A stretch of 42,317 nucleotides of DNA from Reyranella soli (GCF_007992495.1 NZ_BKAJ01000131.1:1-42317), one strand, 5' to 3'. Shown: positions 31,636 to 39,843, counted from the first letter of the stretch. Made by a program: numbers and translations. The notes: generated by a model not told the origin, from the letters alone.

Positions 31636-33270
31636 ATGAGCGTTGCATCCGGCCCGGATGCTGGCGGAGGCCGTTTGCCTTCGTACCCGCCTGGAGTCCG
31701 AGGCCTACCCTACCCTCTTCGGCGAACCGCCGGCCCGACCTCGGACAAGGCGAAGCGGGCGGCGCAGTACGTCCGAATGTCCACGGAGCATCAGCGCTAT
31801 TCGACCGAGAACCAAGCTGATGCCATCCAGAAGTATGCCGAGCAGAAGGGCCTACAGATCATAAAAACCTATGCCGACGAGGGAAAAAGCGGCCTTCGCT
31901 TCGATGGTCGCGAGGGTATCAAGGCGCTGATCCGAGACGTCCAGACTGGGAAAGCCGACTTCACCACCATCCTAGTTTACGACGTTAGCCGCTGGGGCCG
32001 CTTTCAGGACGCCGACGAGAGCGCGCACTACGAATACATCTGCAGAAGTGCCGGAATTGCAGTGCAATACTGCGCTGAGCAGTTCGAGAACGACGGAAGT
32101 CCGGTTTCCACCATCGTCAAAGGCGTCAAGCGGGCGATGGCTGGCGAGTATAGCCGTGAACTGTCCGCGAAAGTCTTTGCCGGTCAATGCCGCTTGATCG
32201 AGATAGGCTATCGCCAAGGTGGGCCAGCGGGCTACGGGCTGCGAAGAATGCTGATCGACCAGAACGGAGTTCATAAAGGAGAGTTGGCTCGAGGTGAGCA
32301 CAAAAGTATCCAAACAGATCGGGTGATCCTAATCCCAGGAGCGCCAGTCGAGATCGAGACCGTCCAATGGATGTACCAAACTTTCGTCGAGGAAGGAAAG
32401 CTGGAGCAGGAGATCGCGTGCTTGTTGAACAGCCGGGAGGTCCTCACCGACGATGGCGGGCAATGGACCCGCGGCCGCGTCCATCAAGTGCTTACGAACC
32501 CGAAGTATGTGGGCGATAACGTTTGGAACCGCATCTCCTTCAAGCTCAAGAAGGTCCGGATCCGGAATGACCCGGAAAAATGGGTCCGAGCCAACGGCGT
32601 ATTCGACCCCATCGTGGACAGGCATCTTTTCGATGCCGCCCAGGCCATCATCCAGAACCGATCACGGCGCATCTCTGAGAGCGAGATGCTCGATAGGCTT
32701 CGGGTGCTCTATCAGGAACGCGGCTTCCTTTCTGGACTCATCATCGATGAGGCCGACGGCTTGCCGTCGAGCTCGACGTATAGCGTGCGCTTCGGGAGCC
32801 TCGCCCGCGCTTATCAGCTCGTCGGATTCACGCCAGATCGTGACATGCGGTATGTCGAGATCAATCGGCAGCTCCGCGCCTTGCTTCCCGACATCGTTGA
32901 CGAAACCATCTCCAACATCGCTCAGCTAGGCGGCCGGGTCATCCAGGACGACTCCAGCGAACTGCTGCTCGTGAACGACGAGTTCACGGTTTCGCTCTGC
33001 ATAGCCCGCTGCCATGAGACCGCGGCTGGATCGCTTCGCTGGAAAATTCAGTTCGACACTAGCCTGTCCCCTGACGTGATCGTCGCGCTGCGCATGGATC
33101 GTGAGAACCAATCGGTCCAGGACTACTACATCCTTCCCCGCATCAATCTGCCTGGTGCTCAAGTGCGAGTGGGCGAGCATAACGGATTGGCTCTCGATTC
33201 CTTCCGGTTTGACACGCTCGACCAGCTTTACGAGATGGCCGCTCGGGTTCACCTGAGGGAGGTGGCATGA
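31636..33270 (+). CDS. Large serine recombinase without zinc ribbon
   Basis: A 544-residue site-specific recombinase. After a 40-residue proline-rich lead comes the resolvase domain (PF00239) with the nucleophile Ser49 in AAQYVRMSTEHQ and arginines around VYDVSRWGRFQDA. The Recombinase domain (PF07508) covers about 210-330 (GGPAGYGLRRM, LTNPKYVGDNVWNR). Most large serine recombinases then have a cysteine zinc ribbon; here it is absent, and residues about 365-544 form an unrecognised domain starting SSSTYSVRFGSLARAYQLVG. An internal start nearer the resolvase domain is possible. Its stop overlaps the first ParB-like gene (ATGA), so the two are coupled. Confidence 0.88.
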   Translation: MSVASGPDAGGGRLPSYPPGVRGLPYPLRRTAGPTSDKAKRAAQYVRMSTEHQRYSTENQADAIQKYAEQKGLQIIKTYADEGKSGLRFDGREGIKALIRDVQTGKADFTTILVYDVSRWGRFQDADESAHYEYICRSAGIAVQYCAEQFENDGSPVSTIVKGVKRAMAGEYSRELSAKVFAGQCRLIEIGYRQGGPAGYGLRRMLIDQNGVHKGELARGEHKSIQTDRVILIPGAPVEIETVQWMYQTFVEEGKLEQEIACLLNSREVLTDDGGQWTRGRVHQVLTNPKYVGDNVWNRISFKLKKVRIRNDPEKWVRANGVFDPIVDRHLFDAAQAIIQNRSRRISESEMLDRLRVLYQERGFLSGLIIDEADGLPSSSTYSVRFGSLARAYQLVGFTPDRDMRYVEINRQLRALLPDIVDETISNIAQLGGRVIQDDSSELLLVNDEFTVSLCIARCHETAAGSLRWKIQFDTSLSPDVIVALRMDRENQSVQDYYILPRINLPGAQVRVGEHNGLALDSFRFDTLDQLYEMAARVHLREVA

Positions 33271-34157
33271 AAAGACGGCAATCCGCTTCGAAGGTCCAGC
33301 TAGTCCCGATCGACAAGATCGCCGTGATTAACCCGCGAAAGCGCAATCGCAAGGTCTTCGAAGGGATCGTGCAAAGCATCGCTCAGCTCGGGCTCAAACG
33401 TCCTATCACCGTCATCCGAAAGGCCAGTCCAAATGGCGAGGCCTTCGATCTTGTCTGTGGGCAGGGTCGCATGGAAGCGTTTAAGGTTCTCGGTCAAACC
33501 GAGATCCCCGCCCTCGTTATTGAGGCAACGACGCAAGAAGCACTTGTAATGAGCCTCGTGGAAAACGTCGCACGACGTCAGCACAGGGCTATCGACCTAC
33601 TGCGGGATGTTGAGGGCATGAAGAGGCGTGGCTACTCAATCGACCAGATCGCCCACAAGACTGACCTGTCTCCTGATTACGTTCGCGGCGTCATTAGGCT
33701 GACAGAGAACGGCGAGCACCGTCTTCTCAGAGCTGTTGAAGCCGGCACGATGCCAATCAGTGTCGCAATGCAGATCGCTGAATCGCCGGATGAAGAGGTC
33801 CAAGCTGCACTTCAGCAAGCGTACGAAAAGGGCGACCTCAAAGGGCGAAAGATCGTGTTGGCCCGTCAACTCGTCGAGCAGCGGCGCCGCCGCGGCAAAG
33901 GTTTCGGGGCAACCAGCAAGAAAGGTGGGCCGCGGCTGTCAGCCACTGCTCTAATCCGGACCTATCAGCAAGATGTCGAACGCAAACGCCAAATGGTGCG
34001 GAAAGCCGAGACAACTCGGGATCGGCTGACCTTCGCCGTCCAAGCCCTACGCAGCCTTCTGGCAGATGATGGCTTCGCATCTCTCCTACGTAAAGAAGGT
34101 CTTGATACCCTACCCCGCAATCTCGCAACACGTTTGCAAGGCACCTCATATGCCTGA
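33267..34157 (+). CDS. ParB/RepB-like protein 1 of the recombinase cassette
   Basis: A 296-residue protein of the ParB/RepB/Spo0J type. The N-terminal ParB domain (about residues 8-95) has LVPIDKIAVINPRKRN, GLKRPITVI, the phosphate-binding-like LVCGQGRMEAFKVLG and SLVENVARRQH. A helix-turn-helix follows (GYSIDQIAHKTDLSPDYVRG). The C-terminal part resembles the RepB plasmid-partition domain. Known ParB proteins bind parS and CTP; the GQGR in place of GERR leaves CTP binding open. Its start overlaps the recombinase stop and its end overlaps the next gene by eight bases. No ParA ATPase is nearby. Confidence 0.85.
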   Translation: MKRRQSASKVQLVPIDKIAVINPRKRNRKVFEGIVQSIAQLGLKRPITVIRKASPNGEAFDLVCGQGRMEAFKVLGQTEIPALVIEATTQEALVMSLVENVARRQHRAIDLLRDVEGMKRRGYSIDQIAHKTDLSPDYVRGVIRLTENGEHRLLRAVEAGTMPISVAMQIAESPDEEVQAALQQAYEKGDLKGRKIVLARQLVEQRRRRGKGFGATSKKGGPRLSATALIRTYQQDVERKRQMVRKAETTRDRLTFAVQALRSLLADDGFASLLRKEGLDTLPRNLATRLQGTSYA

Positions 34158-35052
34158 TGGGATGGCGCCAGCTCCGGTCGCCAAGGCCTTTGCTGATGCG
34201 ACCATCAGCATCCCGCTCGACGAGATAACGACGCTTCATCCCGTCACCGATACCGTGCGCGCGTCCCGCAAGTATGCCCAGATAACCGCCTCCGTTCGGG
34301 AGGTTGGCCTTATCGAGCCGATCGCCGTCTCCATCGACCCGCGTACACCCGGCAGGTACATGGTGGTAGACGGTCGCCTTCGCCTGGAGGCCTTGAAGGA
34401 GCTAGGAGAGCGGGACGCTGTCTGCCTTTTGAGCTCCGACGACGAAGCGTACACGTTCAACAAGCGTACCAACCGGCTTGCGATCATTCAGGAGCACAAG
34501 ATGATCCTGCGGGCGATCGAGTTGGGCGCATCCGAAGATCGCGTCGCCGCCGCTCTCCATGTCAAGATCGACCATATCCGACGCAAACGCCGGCTCTTAG
34601 ACGGAATCAGCCCCGATGCAGTAGCAATCCTTGAGGACAAGCATGTCTCGATCAACGCGTTCGATGCGCTGAGGAAAATGGTATCGGAGCGGCAAATCGA
34701 GGTCGCTCAGGCCATGGTCGTAATGAACAGGTTCACGGTTAGTTACGCTAAGACGCTTCTCGCAGGCACTCCTGACAGCCAACTCATTGCTGGCCGCCGT
34801 CGCCGGCAAAAGACGAACGGAGTGACGGACGAACAACTCTCCATCATGCAGCGTGAGTCCGCGACGTTGGATCGGGAGTTCCGTGTAATCGAAGAGACAT
34901 ACGGCTTGGACCATCTCGATCTGGTGCTGGCTAAGGGATACCTCGGTCGCATGCTAGCGAACGTGCAAGTCCATAACTACTTGGAACGGCATCACAAGGA
35001 CATCCTGGCCGAATTGATGCAGCTGACCGAACAGCAGGCGACGGTCGCCTGA
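34150..35052 (+). CDS. ParB/RepB-like protein 2 of the recombinase cassette
   Basis: A 300-residue ParB/RepB-type protein, related to but distinct from the first. It shows ISIPLDEITTLHPV, GLIEPIAVSID, the VVDGRLRLEALKELG strand-helix, and NKRTNRLAIIQEHKMI in place of the usual ENVARR box. A helix-turn-helix (GASEDRVAAALHVKIDHIRR) is followed by a RepB-like C-terminal region. ATG 34150 overlaps the first ParB gene by eight bases (ATGCCTGA); the longer frame from 34066 is less likely. The altered box II suggests a different binding or no CTPase. The pair may form a heterodimer, which is inference. Confidence 0.84.
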   Translation: MPDGMAPAPVAKAFADATISIPLDEITTLHPVTDTVRASRKYAQITASVREVGLIEPIAVSIDPRTPGRYMVVDGRLRLEALKELGERDAVCLLSSDDEAYTFNKRTNRLAIIQEHKMILRAIELGASEDRVAAALHVKIDHIRRKRRLLDGISPDAVAILEDKHVSINAFDALRKMVSERQIEVAQAMVVMNRFTVSYAKTLLAGTPDSQLIAGRRRRQKTNGVTDEQLSIMQRESATLDREFRVIEETYGLDHLDLVLAKGYLGRMLANVQVHNYLERHHKDILAELMQLTEQQATVA

Positions 35053-35446
35053 TCCGGACGCAAGCGTCCGTGGGGACCCGGACCCATAAGCGCGGGGACC
35101 GCAGGAGACGCCGCACGGTGGGGCGGATCAAGTGCGGCGGCGGAGAAGACGGCGAACCCGCTCTGAGCCCGCCAGGCTGGAAATCATATGCCAGCCGGGT
35201 GGCCCGTCATTCGGGCGGGCGCCACGATGGATGTGCCGGCGGAAAGTTGCCGCTAGCTGTCTGCCGGCACATCGGCAGAGAGTCGACCGGTCGACCATTC
35301 AGTCCGTTGCAAACTCGTCTCTGTTGTTTGCTGCCTCCCAACGGCGAGTCGGAGGCGCAGGAAAGGGCCCATAAACCGTGGCCTTCTTGCGTTGATGAAC
35401 TCGTACTCCAGGTGGATCGCGCATTGAATCGTCGGAGTCGTGTCTG
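35053..35446. other. Non-coding right flank of the recombinase-ParB cassette
   Basis: About 390 bases lack any gene that I can support; short frames here have no recognisable product. The region has several inverted motifs (for example GTGCCGGC 35231-35238 and GCCGGCAC 35263-35270). If the ParB-like proteins act in cis, sites could lie here. Confidence 0.45.
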
Positions 35447-35648
35447 AAGTTCGTATGACTGCGCCCCTACCAACCACCCAGCGCCGCTAACTCTAGCGGC
35501 GCATGGATAGCCAGAAATGCGGCATAAATCCGCACTTTCTGGGCCTAGAGTGACGCCAGAGACCGGCATCTTTGGCGACCTTCACGCGAATAGGGCGTTT
35601 CTGGCTGAAAGTCTCCGGGCGCCTTTGATTGAGGTGTCACTCTGTGCC
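35447..35648. repeat. Repeat copy C: tRNA-end-like core, hairpins and dyad site
   Basis: The tRNA-derived core CTACCAACCACC (35467-35478) is followed by a perfect nine-base hairpin GCGCCGCTA/TAGCGGCGC (35481-35502), a second hairpin (35511-35542), and a dyad site that opens GAGTGACGCCAGAGACCGGC (about 35548) and closes GTCTCCGGGCGCC...GTGTCACTC. The same order as copy A is kept, but the sequence has drifted. It lies just before the end of the second serine recombinase gene at 35718. Confidence 0.62.
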
Positions 35649-35717
35649 GCTTGCCAACACCATCAGCGCCAAGTGCGGTCGCTAGACTAGAATGTGGATA
35701 CCCCCGCGATTGGCGCG

Positions 35718-37256
35718 TCAGAGCCTGTCAATCTGCTGGTGCCAGTCAGCAGGTATGCCCCGGCGCAGCCGAATCATCAATGCCCCGCGCAATTGACGAC
35801 GGCCGTCGAGAAATTCACGTGTCAGACTCGGCGCCAGGAACGCCAACGGCAGGATGGTCTGCACGTAGCTTGATGTGAGCCCGGCCTTTTTGGCGATGGC
35901 GCGATATGATTCCACCTCGCCCCTCTCCATCCAGTCGCGCCATTCGTGGGCCCGGCCCAGAGCTTTCATCAATTTCGGGTCGGGATTCGCCGAACCGTCA
36001 TCGAGGATCCTGGCCCGATTGCGATGCGCCAGTCTGGCCGTCACGACGACAGTCCGGGATGCCGGGCTTTCTTCTGCATCCGTGGCCTTGTCAGTCACTG
36101 CCTTGATGATCTCGACACGGTCGGAGTGAACAATCACGCGTTCGACGCGCTTGCGCAGCGCCTCTTCAGGTAAACTCGTTTCGTCGCAGTGGGGTCCTAG
36201 GGCCTTGTGCACCAGGCGCTCGACCTCCTCTGCCGGCACGCGGGCGATCGATCCGGCCCGCTCCTTCTCGTTCTGCAGCAGGGCTTGGCTCACATAGTAA
36301 GGATATCGCCGGCCTTTGCGTCCGACCGTATAAGTCGGGCTCATCGCATTACCCCGGTCGTCGAACAAACGGGCAGCCAGCGGCCTGCCGCCCGGAACGA
36401 TCGGCCGGCGTTCCCGGGACGCACTCTTCGTCGCCAAGCGTTCCTGCACCCGCTCCCAGAGTGCTCGGTCGACGATCGCCTGCTGCCGCCCGTCGTAGAC
36501 CTGCCCCTTGTGAACCACCTGCCCCACATAGACCGGATTGCGGAGCAGCCAGTAAAGGGCACCCCGGCTGAAGGACACCCCGCCCCAGGTCCGGCCTGTC
36601 GATGAAGTCCATCGCTTGCTGAAGATGCCGCGCCGCCGGAGATCGTCCTGCACGTCTGATACCGTGCCCACGCGATCATAGGCTTCGAATATCGCCCGGA
36701 CCGTTTCTGCCTCAGCCTCGTTTACGACCAACTCACGGCTCCTGACGTCGTAGCCCAGGGGCAACGATCCTCCCATCCACATGCCCTTGCGCTTCGACGC
36801 CGCGATCTTGTCGCGAATGCGCTCGCCCGTGACCTCGCGTTCGAACTGCGCGAACGACAGCAGCACGTTCAGGGTCAGTCGTCCCATTGAGGTAGTTGTA
36901 TTGAACTGCTGTGTGACCGACACAAAGCTAGCGCCCTGACTGTCCAGCGTCTCCACGATCCGGGCGAAGTCAGCGAGCGACCGCGTTAGCCGGTCGACCT
37001 TGTAGACCACGATCACATTGATCCGCCCGGCTGCTACCTCGGCCAGCAGCCTTTGCAGCGCCGGCCGTTCCATGGAGCCGCCCGATAGGCCGCCGTCGTC
37101 ATAGGCGGTCTTTACAAGCTTCCACCCTTCATGCGCCTGGCTCTTGATATATGCCTCGCAGGCCTCCCGTTGGGCATGCAGGGAGTTGAAGGCCTGTTCG
37201 AGGCCTTCCTCCGACGATTTGCGTGTGTAAACGGCGCAGCGACGGATGGCGGTCAT
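35718..37256 (-). CDS. Large serine recombinase of the DUF2924/DUF3489 trio
   Basis: A 512-residue recombinase. The resolvase domain has the nucleophile Ser14 in CAVYTRKSSEEG, VVYKVDRLTRSLADFARI, and LNVLLSFAQFEREVTGERI; the Recombinase domain follows (about 160-270, GSLPLGYDV, LLRNPVYVGQVVHKG). The zinc-ribbon-like region FDDRGNAMSPTYTVGRKGRRYPYYVS keeps the layout but has no cysteines. A basic C-terminal part ends the chain. It starts directly after the DUF2924 stop (TAAATG). This trio recurs in alphaproteobacteria; its role, transposition or phage-like integration, is not proven. Confidence 0.9.
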   Translation of the reverse strand: MTAIRRCAVYTRKSSEEGLEQAFNSLHAQREACEAYIKSQAHEGWKLVKTAYDDGGLSGGSMERPALQRLLAEVAAGRINVIVVYKVDRLTRSLADFARIVETLDSQGASFVSVTQQFNTTTSMGRLTLNVLLSFAQFEREVTGERIRDKIAASKRKGMWMGGSLPLGYDVRSRELVVNEAEAETVRAIFEAYDRVGTVSDVQDDLRRRGIFSKRWTSSTGRTWGGVSFSRGALYWLLRNPVYVGQVVHKGQVYDGRQQAIVDRALWERVQERLATKSASRERRPIVPGGRPLAARLFDDRGNAMSPTYTVGRKGRRYPYYVSQALLQNEKERAGSIARVPAEEVERLVHKALGPHCDETSLPEEALRKRVERVIVHSDRVEIIKAVTDKATDAEESPASRTVVVTARLAHRNRARILDDGSANPDPKLMKALGRAHEWRDWMERGEVESYRAIAKKAGLTSSYVQTILPLAFLAPSLTREFLDGRRQLRGALMIRLRRGIPADWHQQIDRL

Positions 37257-37709
37257 TTACCGGTCGCCCTGCTTCAGGCCGAAGAAGCGCGGCCCTGACC
37301 AGCGGGTGCCGCTGATCCGGGTCGCGATCTCCGACAGGGAGCCATAGGTCTGGCCGGCCCAAGCGAAGCCCTCCTCTAAGACCATCACTCGGTGGGTCAC
37401 TCCGCCCCACTCCCGCGTCAGCACCGCGCCGGGCTTCAGCGCCCCACGTGCGGCTGATGTTGGAGGCGCATCGGCCTTCGAGGATTTACTGAGTTGTTTC
37501 AGCCAGCGTCGGGTTGCCGGATCGTACCCGCCACGCGCTCGCGCCTGCAGCTCCCACGCCAGCCAGAGCCGTGTCAGTTCCGTGCTTGCAAAGCGTGGTG
37601 GGGAACCGAGACGCTCGCGCCAGAGATCGCGCAGCGCTCCAAGGCCAAGACCGTCCAGCCGTGCGATCTCGGCAGTAAGTGTATCGTCAGGCCTGGAAGA
37701 CATCGACAA
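37257..37709 (-). CDS. DUF2924 family protein
   Basis: A 150-residue protein with the DUF2924 pattern: AEIARLDGLGLGALRDLWRE, LTRLWLAWELQARA and the C-terminal LTREWGGVTHRVMVLEEGFAW and YGSLSEIATRISGTRWSGPRFFGL. The last part resembles a small DNA- or protein-binding fold. Function unknown; it sits between DUF3489 and the recombinase, which suggests an accessory role in recombination. Confidence 0.9.
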   Translation of the reverse strand: MSMSSRPDDTLTAEIARLDGLGLGALRDLWRERLGSPPRFASTELTRLWLAWELQARARGGYDPATRRWLKQLSKSSKADAPPTSAARGALKPGAVLTREWGGVTHRVMVLEEGFAWAGQTYGSLSEIATRISGTRWSGPRFFGLKQGDR

Positions 37710-37714
37710 GCCCG

Positions 37715-37981
37715 TCAGGCAATCCGGTAAACGCGCCGACCGTCTTCAGTCATCTGATTGCTGATCGTCAGGCCCTGTTTTTTCTTCAGCGAGCCCGACA
37801 TCGCACCGCGCACGCTATGTGGCTGCCAATCCAGCGCCGCGGCGATCTGGGCGATGGTGGCGCCCTCCTTGCGCCGCAGCAGGCTTTCCAGTTGGCTTAG
37901 CTTGGTCTCCGGCCCGCCAGCAGATGCTGTGGCCGTCTTATGCTTCTTCTTGCCGGGACCGGCCGTCGCCTTCTTCGTCAT
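37715..37981 (-). CDS. DUF3489 family protein
   Basis: An 88-residue protein with a lysine/alanine-rich N-terminus and a winged-helix-like body: KLSQLESLLRRKEGATIAQI, AALDWQPHSVRGAMSG, LKKKQGLTI. This is the DUF3489 form, probably DNA-binding. ATG 37981 is preferred (GGAG upstream) over 37993. It is the first gene of the trio on the minus strand. Confidence 0.88.
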   Translation of the reverse strand: MTKKATAGPGKKKHKTATASAGGPETKLSQLESLLRRKEGATIAQIAAALDWQPHSVRGAMSGSLKKKQGLTISNQMTEDGRRVYRIA

Positions 37982-38317
37982 CGTAGGCTCCATGCGTGTT
38001 TACCGGCCTTGTGCCGGCACCGCATGCACGCTTCCTTTGCCTACTTTCTCAAGTGAACTGGCAGATCATGGCATTGCGTAGATCGCGGGCAGGCGATACT
38101 TCCATGATCAGGTGCCGGCCGACTGGCGAATCGCTACTGCGGGTTCGAATCCCGCCCTTCCGCCACTTCACTGTTTGCGGCCGTTCGCAACCGTTCGAAG
38201 AACACATCGGAAAGTGCCTTCCTGTCGGCACTATGTGCTATTTGGCCCTCGAAATCGTCCCTTTCCATTCGCCCCCATTCGCGCGATCATTTAGGGGACG
38301 GAACAGGGGATGACGAC
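37982..38317. other. Junction between the tRNA-CAU island and the P4-type element
   Basis: This 336-base gap separates the minus-strand trio from the plus-strand integrase. It contains the tRNA 3'-end remnant at 38139-38166 and otherwise no gene that I can support. The repeated CCGTTCGCAACCGTTCG (38183-38199) is a candidate integrase arm-site motif. Confidence 0.5.
38139..38166 (+). other. tRNA 3'-end remnant (Ser-like), putative att site
   Basis: TGCGGG-TTCGAAT-CCCGC forms a perfect T arm and is followed by CCTTCC, discriminator G and CCA, resembling serine tRNA ends but with one base too few in the acceptor strand. No anticodon arm or 5' half lies upstream. The 3' end points toward the integrase about 150 bases downstream, the normal att layout for P4-type islands. 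Confidence 0.65.
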
Positions 38318-39529
38318 ATGGGGCGACGGGCAAGAGGATTGACGGCCGCATTCGTGGCCAAGGCGACGAAGCCAGGCCGCTGGGGCGACGGCGACGGTTT
38401 GTATCTGGCCGTGCGCGACGCGCAGGCGAAGTTCTGGACCTTCCGGTACACGCCACCGGGCGGAAAGATGCGAGAGAAGGGACTGGGGCCGGTGCGGCTC
38501 AAGACCCTAGCGGAGGCACGTGCCGAGGCGCGCGAGCTCTTCCGGGCGCATCGCGCTGGACTTGATCCGTTGGCTGAAGATGCTGCGAAACGCGCGGCGC
38601 TCTTGGCCTCGACCACGTTCAAGCAGGAGGCGGAAAGCTACATTAAGAGACATTCGCAGGGCTGGCGTAATGCCAAGGCGACTGCGCAATGGGGATCGAC
38701 GCTCAAGACGTACGCATATCCCACGATAGGCGATCTGCCTGTGTCGGACATCGACACCCCGCTAATGCTAAAGGTGCTTGAACCGATCTGGACGACAAAA
38801 AACGTGACTGCCAGTCGCCTGCGGCAACGCATTGAAGCGATCCTCGATGCCGCCAAGGCACGTGGCGCTCGCTCGGGCGACAATCCTGCGGCCTGGAAAG
38901 GCAACCTTCAGACACTCCTGACAGCCCGCGCGCGCCGCGTCGTGAAGCATCATGCGGCCCTGCCCTATGCCGAGATCGGCTCGTTCATGGAGAAGTTGCG
39001 CAAGCAGCCGGGTGTGGGCGCGCGATTGCTTGAGTTCACTATCCTGACTGCCTGCCGCACTGGGGAGACGCTCGGCGCGCGATGGGATGAGATCGAGGGT
39101 GCTGTTTGGACGATCCCTGCCGAGCGGATGAAGGGTGGACGAGTGCACCGGGTTCCGTTGAGCAAGAGCGCGCTGTCGTTGCTCAACTCGTTGAGCAACG
39201 AGGGCGAGTACATCTTTCCCAGCCCACGGACCGACGACAAGCCGCTGTCGAACATGGCTATGTCGGTGCTGCTGCAGAAGCGAATGCGGCGTGACGACAT
39301 CACCGTTCATGGCTTCCGTTCGACGTTCCGCGACTGGGCGGCGGAAAAGACGACCTACCCTCGCGAGGTCGCGGAGATGGCCTTGGCCCACGCTGTTGGC
39401 AATGCGGTGGAAGCCGCGTACCGGCGCGGCGATCTGTTCGAGAAACGGCGCCGGCTGATGGACGACTGGGCCCGGTTCTGCGCCCGCCTGCCGATCGCTG
39501 ACAACGTCACGCCGCTGCGGAGGGCGTGA
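38318..39529 (+). CDS. P4-type tyrosine integrase
   Basis: A 403-residue integrase. The N-terminal DUF4102-like arm-binding domain is recognised from FVAKATKPGRWGDGDGLYLAV and FWTFRYTPPGGKMREKGLG. A core-binding SAM-like region follows (about 95-180), then the catalytic domain with RTGETLGARWDEI (first arginine), HGFRSTFRDWAAE (HxxR), LAHAVGN (histidine) and the nucleophile tyrosine in VEAAYRRGD. All catalytic residues are intact, so it should be active. It overlaps the next gene by one base (TGATG). Confidence 0.94.
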   Translation: MGRRARGLTAAFVAKATKPGRWGDGDGLYLAVRDAQAKFWTFRYTPPGGKMREKGLGPVRLKTLAEARAEARELFRAHRAGLDPLAEDAAKRAALLASTTFKQEAESYIKRHSQGWRNAKATAQWGSTLKTYAYPTIGDLPVSDIDTPLMLKVLEPIWTTKNVTASRLRQRIEAILDAAKARGARSGDNPAAWKGNLQTLLTARARRVVKHHAALPYAEIGSFMEKLRKQPGVGARLLEFTILTACRTGETLGARWDEIEGAVWTIPAERMKGGRVHRVPLSKSALSLLNSLSNEGEYIFPSPRTDDKPLSNMAMSVLLQKRMRRDDITVHGFRSTFRDWAAEKTTYPREVAEMALAHAVGNAVEAAYRRGDLFEKRRRLMDDWARFCARLPIADNVTPLRRA

Positions 39530-39771
39530 TGGCCAAGCGAGGCCGCAAGCCCCTGCCGCATGACCCGCCGAGTTGGCGTCCGATCTATCAGGAAGTCTGG
39601 GACCTGATCGCGAGTGGCACCAAGGCTACCGCGGCATGGCGCGAGGTTGGCCAGCGACACAACATGGACTGGCAAGTCGTGCGGAAGCGGTTCCTGCGTA
39701 TGGAAGAGCACGGCCTGCGCGTGCGCCGGATGATTGAGCGCGCCAACCGTGGCCTGAAGCGGCCGAATTAA
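39529..39771 (+). CDS. Small hypothetical protein downstream of integrase
   Basis: An 80-residue basic protein, MAKRGRKPLPHDPPSWRPIYQ at the start, with a possible helix-turn-helix in ATAAWREVGQRHNMDWQVVRK. I cannot name a family. The ATG at 39529 overlaps the integrase stop, which argues for translation. A DNA-binding role would be inference. Confidence 0.6.
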   Translation: MAKRGRKPLPHDPPSWRPIYQEVWDLIASGTKATAAWREVGQRHNMDWQVVRKRFLRMEEHGLRVRRMIERANRGLKRPN

Positions 39772-39843
39772 AAAAACCAATTCTTGCAGCGATCCGTTCG
39801 CTTCAGCCCGATAGTCCCCGTAGGCAAACCTACGGAGACTGTG

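Larger units (their letters stand above)
27787..38138. mobile_element. Composite accretion island downstream of tRNA-CAU
   Basis: Three tRNA-end repeats (A 27763, B 31011, C 35447) split about 10 kb into units: A-B with catabolic/regulatory cargo, B-C with a serine recombinase and two ParB-like genes, and C onward with a second serine recombinase plus DUF2924/DUF3489. Two unrelated serine recombinases beside att-like repeats support tandem accretion. The right limit is uncertain; I place it before the next tRNA remnant and tyrosine integrase. Confidence 0.6.

Noticed and set aside
35070..35447. Short frames in the right flank of the recombinase-ParB cassette
   Set aside because: Both strands show short frames, but none has a ribosome site plus recognisable sequence, and the region carries inverted motifs.
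27763..35648. CRISPR-like repetition
   Set aside because: The A, B and C copies are kilobases apart and diverged. No short regularly spaced repeats with unique spacers occur anywhere in the window.
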